From: Candidatus Lachnoclostridium avicola
GTDB taxonomy: Bacteria > Bacillota > Clostridia > Lachnospirales > Lachnospiraceae
Direction of reading: 5' to 3'
DNA length: 64,000 nt
Assembly: GCA_019114465.1 (NCBI GenBank)
Contig: DXFM01000003.1
Span: 62,001 to 126,000 of the forward strand
Of this stretch, positions 44,669 to 52,965 are shown in pieces (position 1 is the stretch's first letter; the number at the start of each line of letters is the position of its first letter). Below the pieces are notes generated by a model that had not been told where the DNA came from, did not search any database, and saw only the letters and a list, made by a program, of their open reading frames with translations. A program made the position numbers and the translations under genes.

Positions 44669-44843
44669 ATCATTACCTTCCTATCTGTTCAAATTTCGTC
44701 CCGGAGTCCGCTTTCAGGCGAAATTCCGAATGACGCCGCAATGCTTATAGGATAGCATAAATTCATGGAAAATAAAACCCTTTTCCACGGAATCTGCCCG
44801 CCGGCGGTGTCGAAATAGGGCACAGCCTGTCGGCCGAATTTGT
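44669..44843. other. Divergent space between ychF and the Spo0E-like gene
   Basis: No gene is seen. On the minus strand, TATCCT and TATAAG hexamers near 44744-44755 are possible -10 elements for ychF, without a convincing -35. Confidence 0.4.
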
Positions 44844-44872
44844 TTGATTTTTTCCCTTTTTCAGTATAAAAT
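44844..44872 (+). promoter_or_regulatory. Promoter of the Spo0E-like gene
   Basis: TTGATT (44844-44849), 17 bp, TAAAAT (44867-44872). The transcript leader is about 90 nt. Confidence 0.7.
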
Positions 44873-44969
44873 AAAGAAAGCCTCGAATAATATGTTTGCC
44901 GGTAAAAGGGAGGCCGGAAATACGGGGGTACGCCATGCGCCACATGGCCGGTGCAAAGGAGAAATGAAT

Positions 44970-45125
44970 ATGAAGATGGCGAAAGAAGAGCTGATTCAGG
45001 CAATTGAACAGGCGAGGAGGGCGCTGAACGAGAGCATTGATCTCGAGGAAGGCTACGAAGTGATCTACCACAACAGCGTGACTCTGGATAAGCTGATTGC
45101 ACAATATATCGCCTGCGGATACTAG
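44970..45125 (+). CDS. Spo0E-like aspartyl-phosphate phosphatase
   Basis: A 51-aa protein of the Spo0E family (usual size 50-85). ATG 44970 lies 8 nt after AAAGGAG; an ATG at 44964 is too close. The signature SVTLDKLIAQYI (S-x-x-LD-x-x-I) near the C-terminus contains the catalytic Asp, preceded by an amphipathic helix. In Bacillus such proteins dephosphorylate Spo0A~P and hold back sporulation. The gene has its own promoter and terminator. Confidence 0.88.
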   Translation: MKMAKEELIQAIEQARRALNESIDLEEGYEVIYHNSVTLDKLIAQYIACGY

Positions 45126-45142
45126 AAGCCGCAGACACAGCG

Positions 45143-45168
45143 GGCAGTCCCTCTGGGGCTGCCTTTTT
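45143..45168 (+). terminator. Terminator of the Spo0E-like gene
   Basis: GGCAGTCCC pairs with GGGGCTGCC around TCT, followed by TTTTT. The group IIC intron remnant begins at the next base. Confidence 0.92.
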
Positions 45169-45896
45169 GTGTATGACGGGCATGCCGTCAGTCTGTGGTG
45201 AAAGTCCACAAGGGGCGTAGCTGCCGACGAACCCCACAGTGACTCTCAAGGTTTGTATCGTGAGGTACAGGCGGGAAGAAGGGATAGCGATTGGGGGAAG
45301 TCTTAATCCGAAAGTATCTGAAAGCAGGAGTTATGACACCGCAGGGTTATGAGGAAACAAAACTCGGAACTCCGCGGGGCGGAAATTACGCAGATGACTG
45401 TGTCACAGCGGTCAGAAGCGAGTCGAGCGCAAAAGGAGTGATGCGGACGGTATCAGACTGGATACAGAGGGAACTGGGGTTAAAGGTCAACATGACTAAG
45501 ACTCGCATTACAAGACCGCCAAAGCTGAAGGATCTCGGATTCGGATTCTACAAGGACAGCAGGACGAAGGAATGGAAGTGCAGACCCCGCCAGGACTCTG
45601 TGAAGAGATTCAAAGGCAGGCTGAAAGAACTAACCGGCAGGAAAATGCCGGGGGCAGTCGCCGGCAAGACAGAGAAAACAGTAATGGCAGAGATAGACGC
45701 ACATTTAAGAACAGGGCTCAGAATTATCATCTGGAAGCAGTGGAAAGAGCCGAAGAAACGCCAATGGGGACTGCAGAAACCGGGAATCGGAAAAGACCCT
45801 GTAAGGTCATGCCAAAAAACGCCGCTGGCGGGGGCATATGATTTTGTACGGAATTTAATACCAGGAATGTCTATTAATATTAAAATGGACAAATGA
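45169..45896 (+). mobile_element. Decayed group II intron, class C type
   Basis: The 5' end GTGTATGACGGGCATGCC, then GTCAGTCTGTGGTGAAAGTC, follows the pattern of class C introns (GUGUG..CGGCAU...GCAGUCUAUAGGGUGAGAGUCC in the Bacillus halodurans example). It starts directly after the U tract of a terminator, the known insertion preference of this class. Domain I continues to about 45290, then runs into a deleted reverse-transcriptase frame. No domain V hairpin is found before the Crp gene, so the 3' end is lost and the element cannot splice or move by itself. Confidence 0.82.
45291..45896 (+). pseudogene. Group II intron reverse transcriptase/maturase, internally deleted
   Basis: An open frame of 201 codons, against about 420-600 for an intact LtrA-type protein. 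It joins VLIRKYLKAGVM and LGTPRGG directly to the catalytic YADD box, skipping about 35 residues of the palm, and starts after the finger domain. RT7-like LGLKVNMTKTRITRPPKLKDLGFGFYKDS and HLRTGLRIIIWKQWK follow, with most of the X domain missing. Deletions happen to keep the frame open. An active RT is not expected. Confidence 0.85.
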
Positions 45897-45947
45897 AAAT
45901 CGGCAGGACAGCTGATATACTTACAGAGGCAGAAGGGGAAAGTGTAT

Positions 45948-46535
45948 ATGAATAATTATGACTTTGTGACGAAAGTCCTGGGAATGCGGGAGAAAACAGC
46001 GGTTCAGTGCGCCTCAGACTGGGGGGTGCTGGAACCGGTGAAAAAGAAGACGAAAATTTTTACGGAGGGCGGGAGAGTCGAGCACATCGTCCTGTCCGTA
46101 GAAGGCGTGTTCCGGGCATATGTTGTCAACGAGGAGGACTGTGAGGTCACAGACTGCCTGGTCAATGAGCCCGGCATGTCCCTGATGCCGGGATTTGACC
46201 TGGAGATGCCGGCGCCTGCCTCGGTGGAGGCTCTGACCAACGGGATGATTTTCAGACTGCGGATGGCTGATTTCCGGAAAATGGTGGACAGCTTTCCGGA
46301 AGTGAGAGGCCTGTATCAGGCAATGACCCTGCGCGCCGGACAGTATCATCTGGAGAAGGGCCGGGTGCTCTCCGGGTGTACGGCGGAAATGAAATACCGA
46401 TGGTTTTTAGAGACCCATCCCGGGATGTCCAATCAGATTCCCGACAAGCACATCGCCGCATTCCTGAGAATGTCCCCTGTGACCTTAAGCCAGATCAAAA
46501 AGCGGATGCGGGAGCAGGAGAGCAGCAGGATATGA
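45948..46535 (+). CDS. Crp/Fnr family transcriptional regulator
   Basis: A 195-aa regulator. ATG 45948 follows AAGGGG. N-terminal cyclic-nucleotide-binding-type beta-roll (TKIFTEGGRVEHIVLSVEGVFRAYVVNEEDCEVTD), dimerisation helix (about 110-140) and a short C-terminal region (KHIAAFLRMSPVTLSQIKKRM) that looks like the HTH. It lacks the Fnr Cys cluster. TATACT at 45916-45921 is a likely -10. Its target is unknown; it may have been placed next to the intron remnant by rearrangement. Confidence 0.85.
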   Translation: MNNYDFVTKVLGMREKTAVQCASDWGVLEPVKKKTKIFTEGGRVEHIVLSVEGVFRAYVVNEEDCEVTDCLVNEPGMSLMPGFDLEMPAPASVEALTNGMIFRLRMADFRKMVDSFPEVRGLYQAMTLRAGQYHLEKGRVLSGCTAEMKYRWFLETHPGMSNQIPDKHIAAFLRMSPVTLSQIKKRMREQESSRI

Positions 46536-46588
46536 GCAGAAAAGCCGTCCATCTCTGCGTGGGGAGCAGAGACGGGCGGCTTTTCTGC
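46536..46588 (+). terminator. Terminator of the Crp/Fnr gene
   Basis: GCAGAAAAGCCG (46536-46547) and CGGCTTTTCTGC (46577-46588) form the outer stem, with an inner ATCTCTGC/GCAGAGA stem. Confidence 0.8.
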
Positions 46589-46620
46589 GCCCATTAGGAA
46601 AATGCTGTATGGTCCCCACT

Positions 46621-46751
46621 TTTTTCCATATGTTCCCCCATATCCTGAAATTTTTCCATCAGAAACCGGCATTTCCGGACCCTGTTCCCCACCTCACTGT
46701 TCCAATCCCCCACCTGAGAGTAAAAAATGTGGAAAAATCCGGATTTTTCCA
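46621..46751. repeat. Palindrome and TTTTTCCA half-sites upstream of mraZ
   Basis: A perfect 22-bp palindrome occupies 46730-46751; its arms are TGGAAAAATCC and the complement. The half-site TTTTTCCA recurs at 46621-46628 and 46651-46658, exactly 30 bp apart. No gene is present between 46589 and the mraZ start. Confidence 0.65.
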
Positions 46752-46805
46752 GCAAAAACCACGCCAGTTCCGGGGTTTACTTTTTTACGATTTTCTAAAA
46801 AAATT

Positions 46806-46835
46806 CTTGCCATTTACCCCTAAATGAACTAGAAT
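46806..46835 (+). promoter_or_regulatory. Promoter of the mraZ (dcw) cluster
   Basis: TTGCCA (46806-46811), 18 bp, TAGAAT (46830-46835), just upstream of the MraZ box. Confidence 0.8.
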
Positions 46836-46846
46836 AAGGTTACATG

Positions 46847-46901
46847 GTGGTAAAAAGTGGTAGCAAGTGGTTTACTGTGGTAAAAAGTGGTGGACCAGTG
46901 G
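46847..46901 (+). promoter_or_regulatory. MraZ box: GTGG direct repeats at 10-bp period
   Basis: GTGG begins at 46847, 46857, 46867, 46877 and 46887 (exact 10-bp phasing), then 46898, and once more at 46917 near the RBS. This is the arrangement of MraZ-binding repeats seen in E. coli and Mycoplasma, and it lies downstream of the -10, so binding would repress the cluster. Confidence 0.85.
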
Positions 46902-46928
46902 CGGATTTGCAGTACGGTGGTGATAAAG

Positions 46929-47351
46929 ATGTTCATGGGCGAATACAATCACACAGTTGATGCGAAGGGACGTCTTATCGTACCTTCCAAATTCAGAGAG
47001 CAGCTGGGCGAAGACTTCGTGGTAACAAGAGGTCTGGATGGCTGCCTTTCCGTATACGCCAATGACGAGTGGACCGCACTGGAAGAGAAGCTGCACGCGC
47101 TGCCATACACCAATCCTGCCGCCAGAAAGCTTACAAGATTTCTTGTAGCCGGCGCAGCCACCTGCGAGGTGGACAAGCAGGGAAGGATCCTTCTCCCCGC
47201 AGCTCTGCGGGAGTACGCAGGGATCGAGAAAGACGCGGTGCTCGTGGGTATGGGAAGCCGAATTGAGATCTGGAGCCGGGAGGCCTGGAGCGCGAAGAAC
47301 GACTTCGATGACATTGAGGACATCGCGGAAGAACTGGGAGGACTGCTGTAA
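46929..47351 (+). CDS. mraZ: Transcriptional regulator MraZ
   Basis: A 140-aa protein with two AbrB-like half-domains (MGEYNHTVDAKGRLIVPSKFREQLG and CEVDKQGRILLPAALREYAG). ATG 46929 is used (RBS GGTGGTGA); ATG 46935 is also possible. The family is about 140-150 aa and makes ring-shaped oligomers that bind repeats in the cluster promoter. The stop TAA abuts the rsmH ATG. Confidence 0.96.
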   Translation: MFMGEYNHTVDAKGRLIVPSKFREQLGEDFVVTRGLDGCLSVYANDEWTALEEKLHALPYTNPAARKLTRFLVAGAATCEVDKQGRILLPAALREYAGIEKDAVLVGMGSRIEIWSREAWSAKNDFDDIEDIAEELGGLL

Positions 47352-48293
47352 ATGTTTGAACATAAATCTGTACTGCTTCATGAGACCATCGACAGCCTGA
47401 ACATCAAAGCGGACGGGATTTATGTGGACGGAACCCTGGGCGGCGGCGGACATGCCTTTGAGGTGTGCCGCAGGCTGGGAGACGGGGGAAAGCTCATCGG
47501 CATTGACCAGGACGGGGACGCCATCGCGGCGGCCACGGAGAGGCTGAAGGAATTTCCGGGCCGCACGGTGATTGTGAGAAACAATTATGAGAACATCGCC
47601 GAGGTGCTGAGAGACCTGGGCATTGAGAAGGTGGACGGAATCTACCTGGATCTGGGAGTTTCCTCTTATCAGCTGGACACTGCAGAGCGGGGATTCACCT
47701 ACCGGGAGGACGTTCCTCTGGACATGAGGATGGACCAGAGAAATCCCAGAACAGCGGCGGATATTGTAAATACCTACAGCGAATCAGAACTGTACCGGAT
47801 GATCCGTGATTACGGGGAAGACCGGTTTGCGAAAAATATAGCGAAGCACATTGTGAAGGCCAGGGAGAAAAAGCCCATCGAGACCACGGGAGAGCTGACG
47901 GAGATTATTAAGGCAGCCATTCCCGCGAAGATCCGGGCCACGGGAGGTCATCCCGCGAAACAGACATTCCAGGCGATCCGGATCGAACTGAACCGGGAGC
48001 TGGATGTGCTGAACCGGTCCATAGACCGGATGATCGGCCTGCTGAATCCGGGAGGGAGGCTGAGCATCATCACCTTTCATTCCCTGGAAGACCGGATTGT
48101 GAAGACCAGGTTTAAGACCAATGAAAATCCCTGCACCTGCCCGCCGGATTTTCCGGTGTGCGTGTGCGGAAAGAAGAGCAGAGGACGGGTGATCACCAGA
48201 AAACCCATTCTGCCCTCTGAGGAAGAGATACAGGAAAACAGCAGATCCAAGAGCGCGAAGCTTCGTGTGTTTGAGAGAAATGGCAACGAGTGA
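47352..48293 (+). CDS. rsmH: 16S rRNA m4C1402 methyltransferase RsmH
   Basis: A 313-aa SAM-dependent enzyme methylating N4 of C1402. N-terminal [16 protein letters not shown] motif [14 protein letters not shown], the [10 protein letters not shown] loop, and C-terminal [16 protein letters not shown]. It starts at the base after mraZ. Standard second gene of the dcw cluster. Confidence 0.97.
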   Translation: MFEHKSVLLHETIDSLNIKADGIYVDGTLGGGGHAFEVCRRLGDGGKLIGIDQDGDAIAAATERLKEFPGRTVIVRNNYENIAEVLRDLGIEKVDGIYLDLGVSSYQLDTAERGFTYREDVPLDMRMDQRNPRTAADIVNTYSESELYRMIRDYGEDRFAKNIAKHIVKAREKKPIETTGELTEIIKAAIPAKIRATGGHPAKQTFQAIRIELNRELDVLNRSIDRMIGLLNPGGRLSIITFHSLEDRIVKTRFKTNENPCTCPPDFPVCVCGKKSRGRVITRKPILPSEEEIQENSRSKSAKLRVFERNGNE

Positions 48294-48312
48294 GAACAGG
48301 AGGGACGGGAAC

Positions 48313-48801
48313 ATGGCTGCTAGAAGAGCCCGGCAGAGGATGACGGCATACGTGGACGGAAATACGGTGCGCAGAGCAGAGCCTGCAGAGAGGCCGGAGT
48401 ATCAGGAGAGACGGCGCAGGCAGGAGACTGCTCCCTATGTACGGGAGCATATACGCAGAAACCAGGAGAAGGCGCTGAGCATGGACCTGCCCTATGTGCT
48501 GATGCTGAGTGCGGCGGCAGTGTGCGCCCTGGTGATCTGTGTGGGATACCTTCATCAGCAGTCAGCGATGCAGGCCAGACTGGATCATATTGAGACCCTG
48601 GAGCAGCAGGTGGAGAACCAGAGAGCGGAGAACGACACTCTGGAGACCAGAATCAACACCTCGGTCAATCTGGACTATATTTATAAGGTAGCGACGGAAG
48701 AGCTGGGCATGGTGTATGCCGGCAAGGACCAGGTACTGCTGTATGATCAGACGGAAAGCGAGTATATAAGACAAAATGAAGACATCCCGAACTACAACTG
48801 A
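48313..48801 (+). CDS. ftsL: FtsL-like cell division protein
   Basis: A 162-aa bitopic protein: cytoplasmic basic N-terminus (about 1-60), one helix (YVLMLSAAAVCALVICVGYLH, about 63-83), and an extracytoplasmic coiled coil (ARLDHIETLEQQVENQRAENDTLETRI). ATG 48313 follows AGGAGGGAC. Sequence identity in this family is low; the assignment rests on topology and the position between rsmH and the PBP. Its end overlaps the PBP gene by 26 bp. Confidence 0.8.
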   Translation: MAARRARQRMTAYVDGNTVRRAEPAERPEYQERRRRQETAPYVREHIRRNQEKALSMDLPYVLMLSAAAVCALVICVGYLHQQSAMQARLDHIETLEQQVENQRAENDTLETRINTSVNLDYIYKVATEELGMVYAGKDQVLLYDQTESEYIRQNEDIPNYN

Positions 48802-51022
48802 CGGCAGGCATCGGAATAACAAAAAACGGATTTTTACCAATTATATGCAGGAGAAGCTGGCGGTCACCGTTCTGGTGATTACGCTGGCTTTGTTTGCATT
48901 GGTTCTGGTGCTCTACAATATCATCAAGGACAACAACGAGGAATACAGCCAGATCGTGCTGAGCCAGCACTCCAGCTATGACAGCAGAACCCTTCCCTAC
49001 AAGCGGGGGGACATTGTGGATCGGAACGGCACTTATCTGGCGGTGAGTGACAAAGTATACAACCTGATCATTGACGCCACCCAGATCATGGACGGCTACG
49101 ATCCGGCAAACGGGAAGGATAAATATCTGGACGCCACCACCACGGCCCTGGCCAACGCCTTCGGCTACGACAAGACGGAGCTGACCAACCTGATTCTGGA
49201 AAATCCGGAGAGCCCCTACATCCGCTATGCCAGGCAGCTGACGGTGGACCAGAAGGAGAACTTTGAGACCATCAAGGCTCAGATGAACGAGGACTATTCC
49301 AAGAGCGACAATGCCAGCGAGAAAGAAAAGCGGGTCTACGGCATCTGGTTTGAGGAGGAATATAAGCGGTATTACCCCTATAACGAGACGGCCAGCACGG
49401 TGCTGGGATTTTCCTCCAGCGACGGGACCACGGGAAACGGCGGGATTGAGCAGTCCTACAACAGCGTGCTCGTGGGCACCAACGGAAGAGAGTACGGCTA
49501 TCTCAACGACGATTCCAACCTGGAGACGGTGATCAAGCCGGCGGTCAACGGCAACACTGTGGTTTCCACCATTGATCTGAATGTACAGCAGATTGTGGAG
49601 AAATACGTGAATGAGTGGATGACCACCACCGGTTCAGAGAACATTGGCGTGGTGGTGATGGATCCGGACACGGGAGAAATTCTGGCCATGGCCACCGACC
49701 GGATGTACGACTTAAACAACCCCAGGGATCTCTCCGGAATGTACACGGACGCGGAGATCGCCGCCATGAGCGACGAGGAACAGATGGATGCCTGGTATAA
49801 GCAGTGGAGAAATTTCTGTGTGAGCGATACCTATGAGCCCGGTTCCCCATCGAAGATCTTTACCATCGCGGCGGCTCTGGAGGAGGGTGTCATTACCGGA
49901 AACGAGACGTTTTTCTGCGACGGCGGTCAGGATGTGGCCGGCACCTACATCAAATGTGTAAACCGGGTGGGAGGCCACGGCAATCTGACGGTGGCGGAGT
50001 CCCTCATGGTATCCTGCAACGATGTGCTGATGCAGATCGTCAGCAAAGAGGGAAAAGACATCTTTTACAAATATCAGGATATGTTTGGATTTACGGAAAA
50101 GACGGGAGTGGACCTTCCCGGGGAGGCGGACACCAGCAATCTGGGATACACGGCGGAAACGGCGGGCCCGGTGGATCTTGCCACCAACGCCTTCGGCCAG
50201 AACTACAACTGTACCATGATCCAGATGGCGGCGGCCTACTGTTCCGTGATCAACGGCGGTTCCTACTATCAGCCCCATGTGGTGAAGCAGATTCTCAATT
50301 CCCAGGGATCTGTGGTGAAGAAGGTGGATCCGGTGCTGGTGAGGGAGACGGTATCCCAGTCCACCAGCGACTTTATCAAGGACGCCCTGTTCCAGACCGT
50401 GTACGGCACCAAGGGAACGGGAAAGGCCGCCCAGGTGGAAGGCTATGAGCTGGGAGGAAAAACGGGAACAGCGGAGAAACTGCCCAGAGGCAATGGAAAC
50501 TATGTGGTGTCCTTCTGTGGATTTGCCCCGGTGGACCACCCGGAAGTTTTGGTTTACGTGGCAATCGACCAGCCCCACGTGGCGGATCAGCCCCATTCCA
50601 CCTATGCCAGCGAAGTGTTCGCAAAGATTATGAAGGAAATTCTTCCTTATTTGAATGTATTCCCGGATACAGAGACGGGAGATACCGGGGAAGAGATGGG
50701 ACTGCCCCAGGAGGAAGGAATTACGGACAATACGTCTGGAGAAGAGGAAGGACAGACGCCTGAGGAGACAGCTCCGGAGGAGTCTTATCCGGACGAGGAA
50801 GTGGTGCTTCCTGAGGTGGGAGGCAGCGGAGTTCCTGACCGTGTGCCGGAGGACGACAGCGCTGAGAGCCGGGAGGAGACGGCGCCGGCGGGCACCGGCA
50901 GCCAGGAAGAATCCGGAAGCCGTGAGGAAAGCGGCGGGGAGAAAGATCAGACAAAGGAGTCCTCTGAGTCAGAATCGTCCCCGGAGACGGCGGAGAGCTC
51001 CCAGGAAGACGGGAGAGAATGA
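48776..51022 (+). CDS. Class B penicillin-binding protein (FtsI/PBP2-like) with altered SxxK surroundings
   Basis: A 748-aa bitopic transpeptidase: helix at about 24-45 (LAVTVLVITLALFALVLVLYNII), dimerisation domain (KRGDIVDRNGTYLAVS), transpeptidase domain (about 260-620) and a Glu/Ser/Pro-rich tail (about 625-748). The active-site motif is EPGSPSKIFT (S357-P-S-K360) in place of the usual STFK. SxN is SCN in MVSCNDVLMQ and KTGT is intact in GGKTGTAEK. There are no PASTA domains. It is the septal PBP candidate. The ATG lies within the end of ftsL. Confidence 0.9.
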   Translation: MKTSRTTTDGRHRNNKKRIFTNYMQEKLAVTVLVITLALFALVLVLYNIIKDNNEEYSQIVLSQHSSYDSRTLPYKRGDIVDRNGTYLAVSDKVYNLIIDATQIMDGYDPANGKDKYLDATTTALANAFGYDKTELTNLILENPESPYIRYARQLTVDQKENFETIKAQMNEDYSKSDNASEKEKRVYGIWFEEEYKRYYPYNETASTVLGFSSSDGTTGNGGIEQSYNSVLVGTNGREYGYLNDDSNLETVIKPAVNGNTVVSTIDLNVQQIVEKYVNEWMTTTGSENIGVVVMDPDTGEILAMATDRMYDLNNPRDLSGMYTDAEIAAMSDEEQMDAWYKQWRNFCVSDTYEPGSPSKIFTIAAALEEGVITGNETFFCDGGQDVAGTYIKCVNRVGGHGNLTVAESLMVSCNDVLMQIVSKEGKDIFYKYQDMFGFTEKTGVDLPGEADTSNLGYTAETAGPVDLATNAFGQNYNCTMIQMAAAYCSVINGGSYYQPHVVKQILNSQGSVVKKVDPVLVRETVSQSTSDFIKDALFQTVYGTKGTGKAAQVEGYELGGKTGTAEKLPRGNGNYVVSFCGFAPVDHPEVLVYVAIDQPHVADQPHSTYASEVFAKIMKEILPYLNVFPDTETGDTGEEMGLPQEEGITDNTSGEEEGQTPEETAPEESYPDEEVVLPEVGGSGVPDRVPEDDSAESREETAPAGTGSQEESGSREESGGEKDQTKESSESESSPETAESSQEDGRE

Positions 51023-51052
51023 GAATAGTCCGGCAGAGCCGGAATTTGCCAG

Positions 51053-51086
51053 AAAGGTGTGTGCCGAAAGCGCACACCTTTTCTTT
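51053..51086 (+). terminator. Terminator within the dcw cluster
   Basis: AAAGGTGTG pairs with CACACCTTT, with an inner TGCC...GCG part, followed by TCTTT. It separates the first PBP gene from spoVD. Confidence 0.82.
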
Positions 51087-51146
51087 CCACATAACCGGCC
51101 GTCCGCCGCATATACTGTAGCAATATGGATGAACGGGGATGTTTTC

Positions 51147-52907
51147 ATGAATGAAAACCGGACCCGCCACCGGAGCCGGATCACGGGAATGTTTCTGATC
51201 CTGGCGGTGGCAGCGGCCGTCCTTTCCGGGCGGCTGGCCTATCTTATGGTATTCCGGTCGGAATATTACAGTGAAAAGGCGGAGGATCTTCACCAGAGGG
51301 AGAGGACCATCAAGGCGGCCAGGGGAGAGATCATAGACCGGAACGGCCAGGTGATCGCCACCAACCGCACCGTGTGCACCGTATCGGTGATCCACAGCCA
51401 GATTCAGGATCCGGAGGAGGTGATCGCCGTCCTTTCCCGGGAGCTGGGCGTGGCGGAGGAGACGGTGCGGGCCCGGGTGGAGAAGCGAAGTTCCAGGGAA
51501 ATCGTAAAGACCAACGTGGACAAGACGGTGGGGGACGCCATCCGAAATATGGGCCTGGCCGGGGTGAAGGTGGATGAGGACTACAAGCGGTACTATCCCT
51601 GGGACAGTCTGGCCTCCCGGGTTCTGGGCTTTACGGGGGGAGACAATCAGGGGATCATCGGCCTGGAGGTGGAGTATGAGGAGTACCTGAAGGGAACGGC
51701 CGGAAAAATTCTCACCATGACGGACGCCGCCGGGATCGAGATCGAAAACGCGGCGGAGGACCGGATCGAGCCGGTGGCGGGAAACGACCTCTATATCAGT
51801 CTGGATGTGAATATTCAAAAGTACGCGGAGCAGGCAGCCAGCCAGGTCATGGAGAAAAAAGGGGCGAAACAGGTGTCCATCCTGGTGATGGATCCCCGAA
51901 ACGGGGAGATCCTGGCCATGGCCAGCGTGCCGGAATTTCACCTGAACGACCCGTTCTCCCTGCCGGAGGGAACAGAGACTCCCGCGGATGAGAAGGAGGA
52001 GCAGGATCTGTTAAACCGCATGTGGCGGAATCCCTGCGTGAGCGACACCTACGAGCCGGGATCCACCTTCAAGATCATCACTGCCGCCGCCGGCCTGGAG
52101 GAAGGGGTGGTGGATCTGGACGATCATTTCAACTGCCCGGGGTTCCGCATTGTGGAGGACCGGAAAATCCGGTGCCATAAGACCGGGGGACATGGAAGCG
52201 AGACCTTTCTCCAGGGAATGATGAATTCCTGCAATCCCGTTCTCATCGATGTGGGCCAGAGACTGGGAGTGGAGAACTATTACAAATATTTCCAGCAGTT
52301 CGGCCTCATGGGAAAGACGGGAATCGACCTGCCGGGGGAGGCCTCCACCATCATGCACCAAAAGGAGAAGATGGGGGCTGTGGAGCTGGCCACCGTCTCT
52401 TTCGGCCAGTCATTCCAGATTACCCCGGTCCAGCTGGCGGCCACGGTCTCCTCCATCATCAACGGCGGGACCCGCATCACGCCCCATTTCGGAATCCGGG
52501 CGGTGAGCGCCGACGGCAGCCGGATCCGGGAATTTGAGTACCCGGAGGGGGAGCGGATCCTGTCGGAGGAGACCAGCGCCACCATGCGGTATATCCTGGA
52601 GCAGGTGGTGGCGGAGGGAAGCGGAAAAAACGCGGCCATAGCCGGATACCGCATCGGGGGAAAGACGGCCACCTCAGAAAAACTGCCCAGAAGCCTGAAA
52701 AAATACATCTCCTCCTTTATCGGCTTTGCTCCTGCGGACGATCCCCAGGTGCTGGCCCTGATCACCATCGACGAGCCGGAGGGAATCTACTACGGCGGGA
52801 CCATCGCGGCGCCGGTGGTCGCCGATGTTTTCAAGAACATTCTGCCATATCTGGGAATCCAGGCAGAGGAGGAAGAAACTGTTTCTTCCTTCCGAATCTA
52901 CGGTTGA
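51147..52907 (+). CDS. Stage V sporulation protein D/FtsI-like PBP with KTAT motif
   Basis: A 586-aa class B PBP. Start set at ATG 51147 (MNENRTRHRSR, then helix ITGMFLILAVAAAVLSGRLAYLMVF); ATG 51129 is an alternative. Dimerisation domain ARGEIIDRNGQVIATN, SxxK motif EPGSTFKIIT, SxN motif MNSCNPVL. The third motif reads GGKTATSEK (K506-T-A-T) rather than KTGT. It lacks PASTA domains. By position (second PBP before mraY) it corresponds to SpoVD of Clostridia, needed for spore cortex. A TATACT at 51111 may be its -10. Confidence 0.87.
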   Translation: MNENRTRHRSRITGMFLILAVAAAVLSGRLAYLMVFRSEYYSEKAEDLHQRERTIKAARGEIIDRNGQVIATNRTVCTVSVIHSQIQDPEEVIAVLSRELGVAEETVRARVEKRSSREIVKTNVDKTVGDAIRNMGLAGVKVDEDYKRYYPWDSLASRVLGFTGGDNQGIIGLEVEYEEYLKGTAGKILTMTDAAGIEIENAAEDRIEPVAGNDLYISLDVNIQKYAEQAASQVMEKKGAKQVSILVMDPRNGEILAMASVPEFHLNDPFSLPEGTETPADEKEEQDLLNRMWRNPCVSDTYEPGSTFKIITAAAGLEEGVVDLDDHFNCPGFRIVEDRKIRCHKTGGHGSETFLQGMMNSCNPVLIDVGQRLGVENYYKYFQQFGLMGKTGIDLPGEASTIMHQKEKMGAVELATVSFGQSFQITPVQLAATVSSIINGGTRITPHFGIRAVSADGSRIREFEYPEGERILSEETSATMRYILEQVVAEGSGKNAAIAGYRIGGKTATSEKLPRSLKKYISSFIGFAPADDPQVLALITIDEPEGIYYGGTIAAPVVADVFKNILPYLGIQAEEEETVSSFRIYG

Positions 52908-52932
52908 TTATTCCCGGAAAAAGACGTATACT
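52904..52932 (+). promoter_or_regulatory. Promoter before mraY
   Basis: TTGATT (52904-52909), 17 bp, TATACT (52927-52932). The -35 overlaps the stop codon of the SpoVD-like gene, giving mraY-murD-ftsW their own transcript. Confidence 0.8.
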
Positions 52933-52965
52933 ATTCCCTGAATACATAAAAGACAGAGGTGCGAT

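Noticed and set aside
49954-50448. Alternative-frame open reading frame inside the first PBP gene
   Set aside because: Gly/Arg-rich shadow of the PBP frame in high-GC sequence, with no RBS and no recognisable domain.
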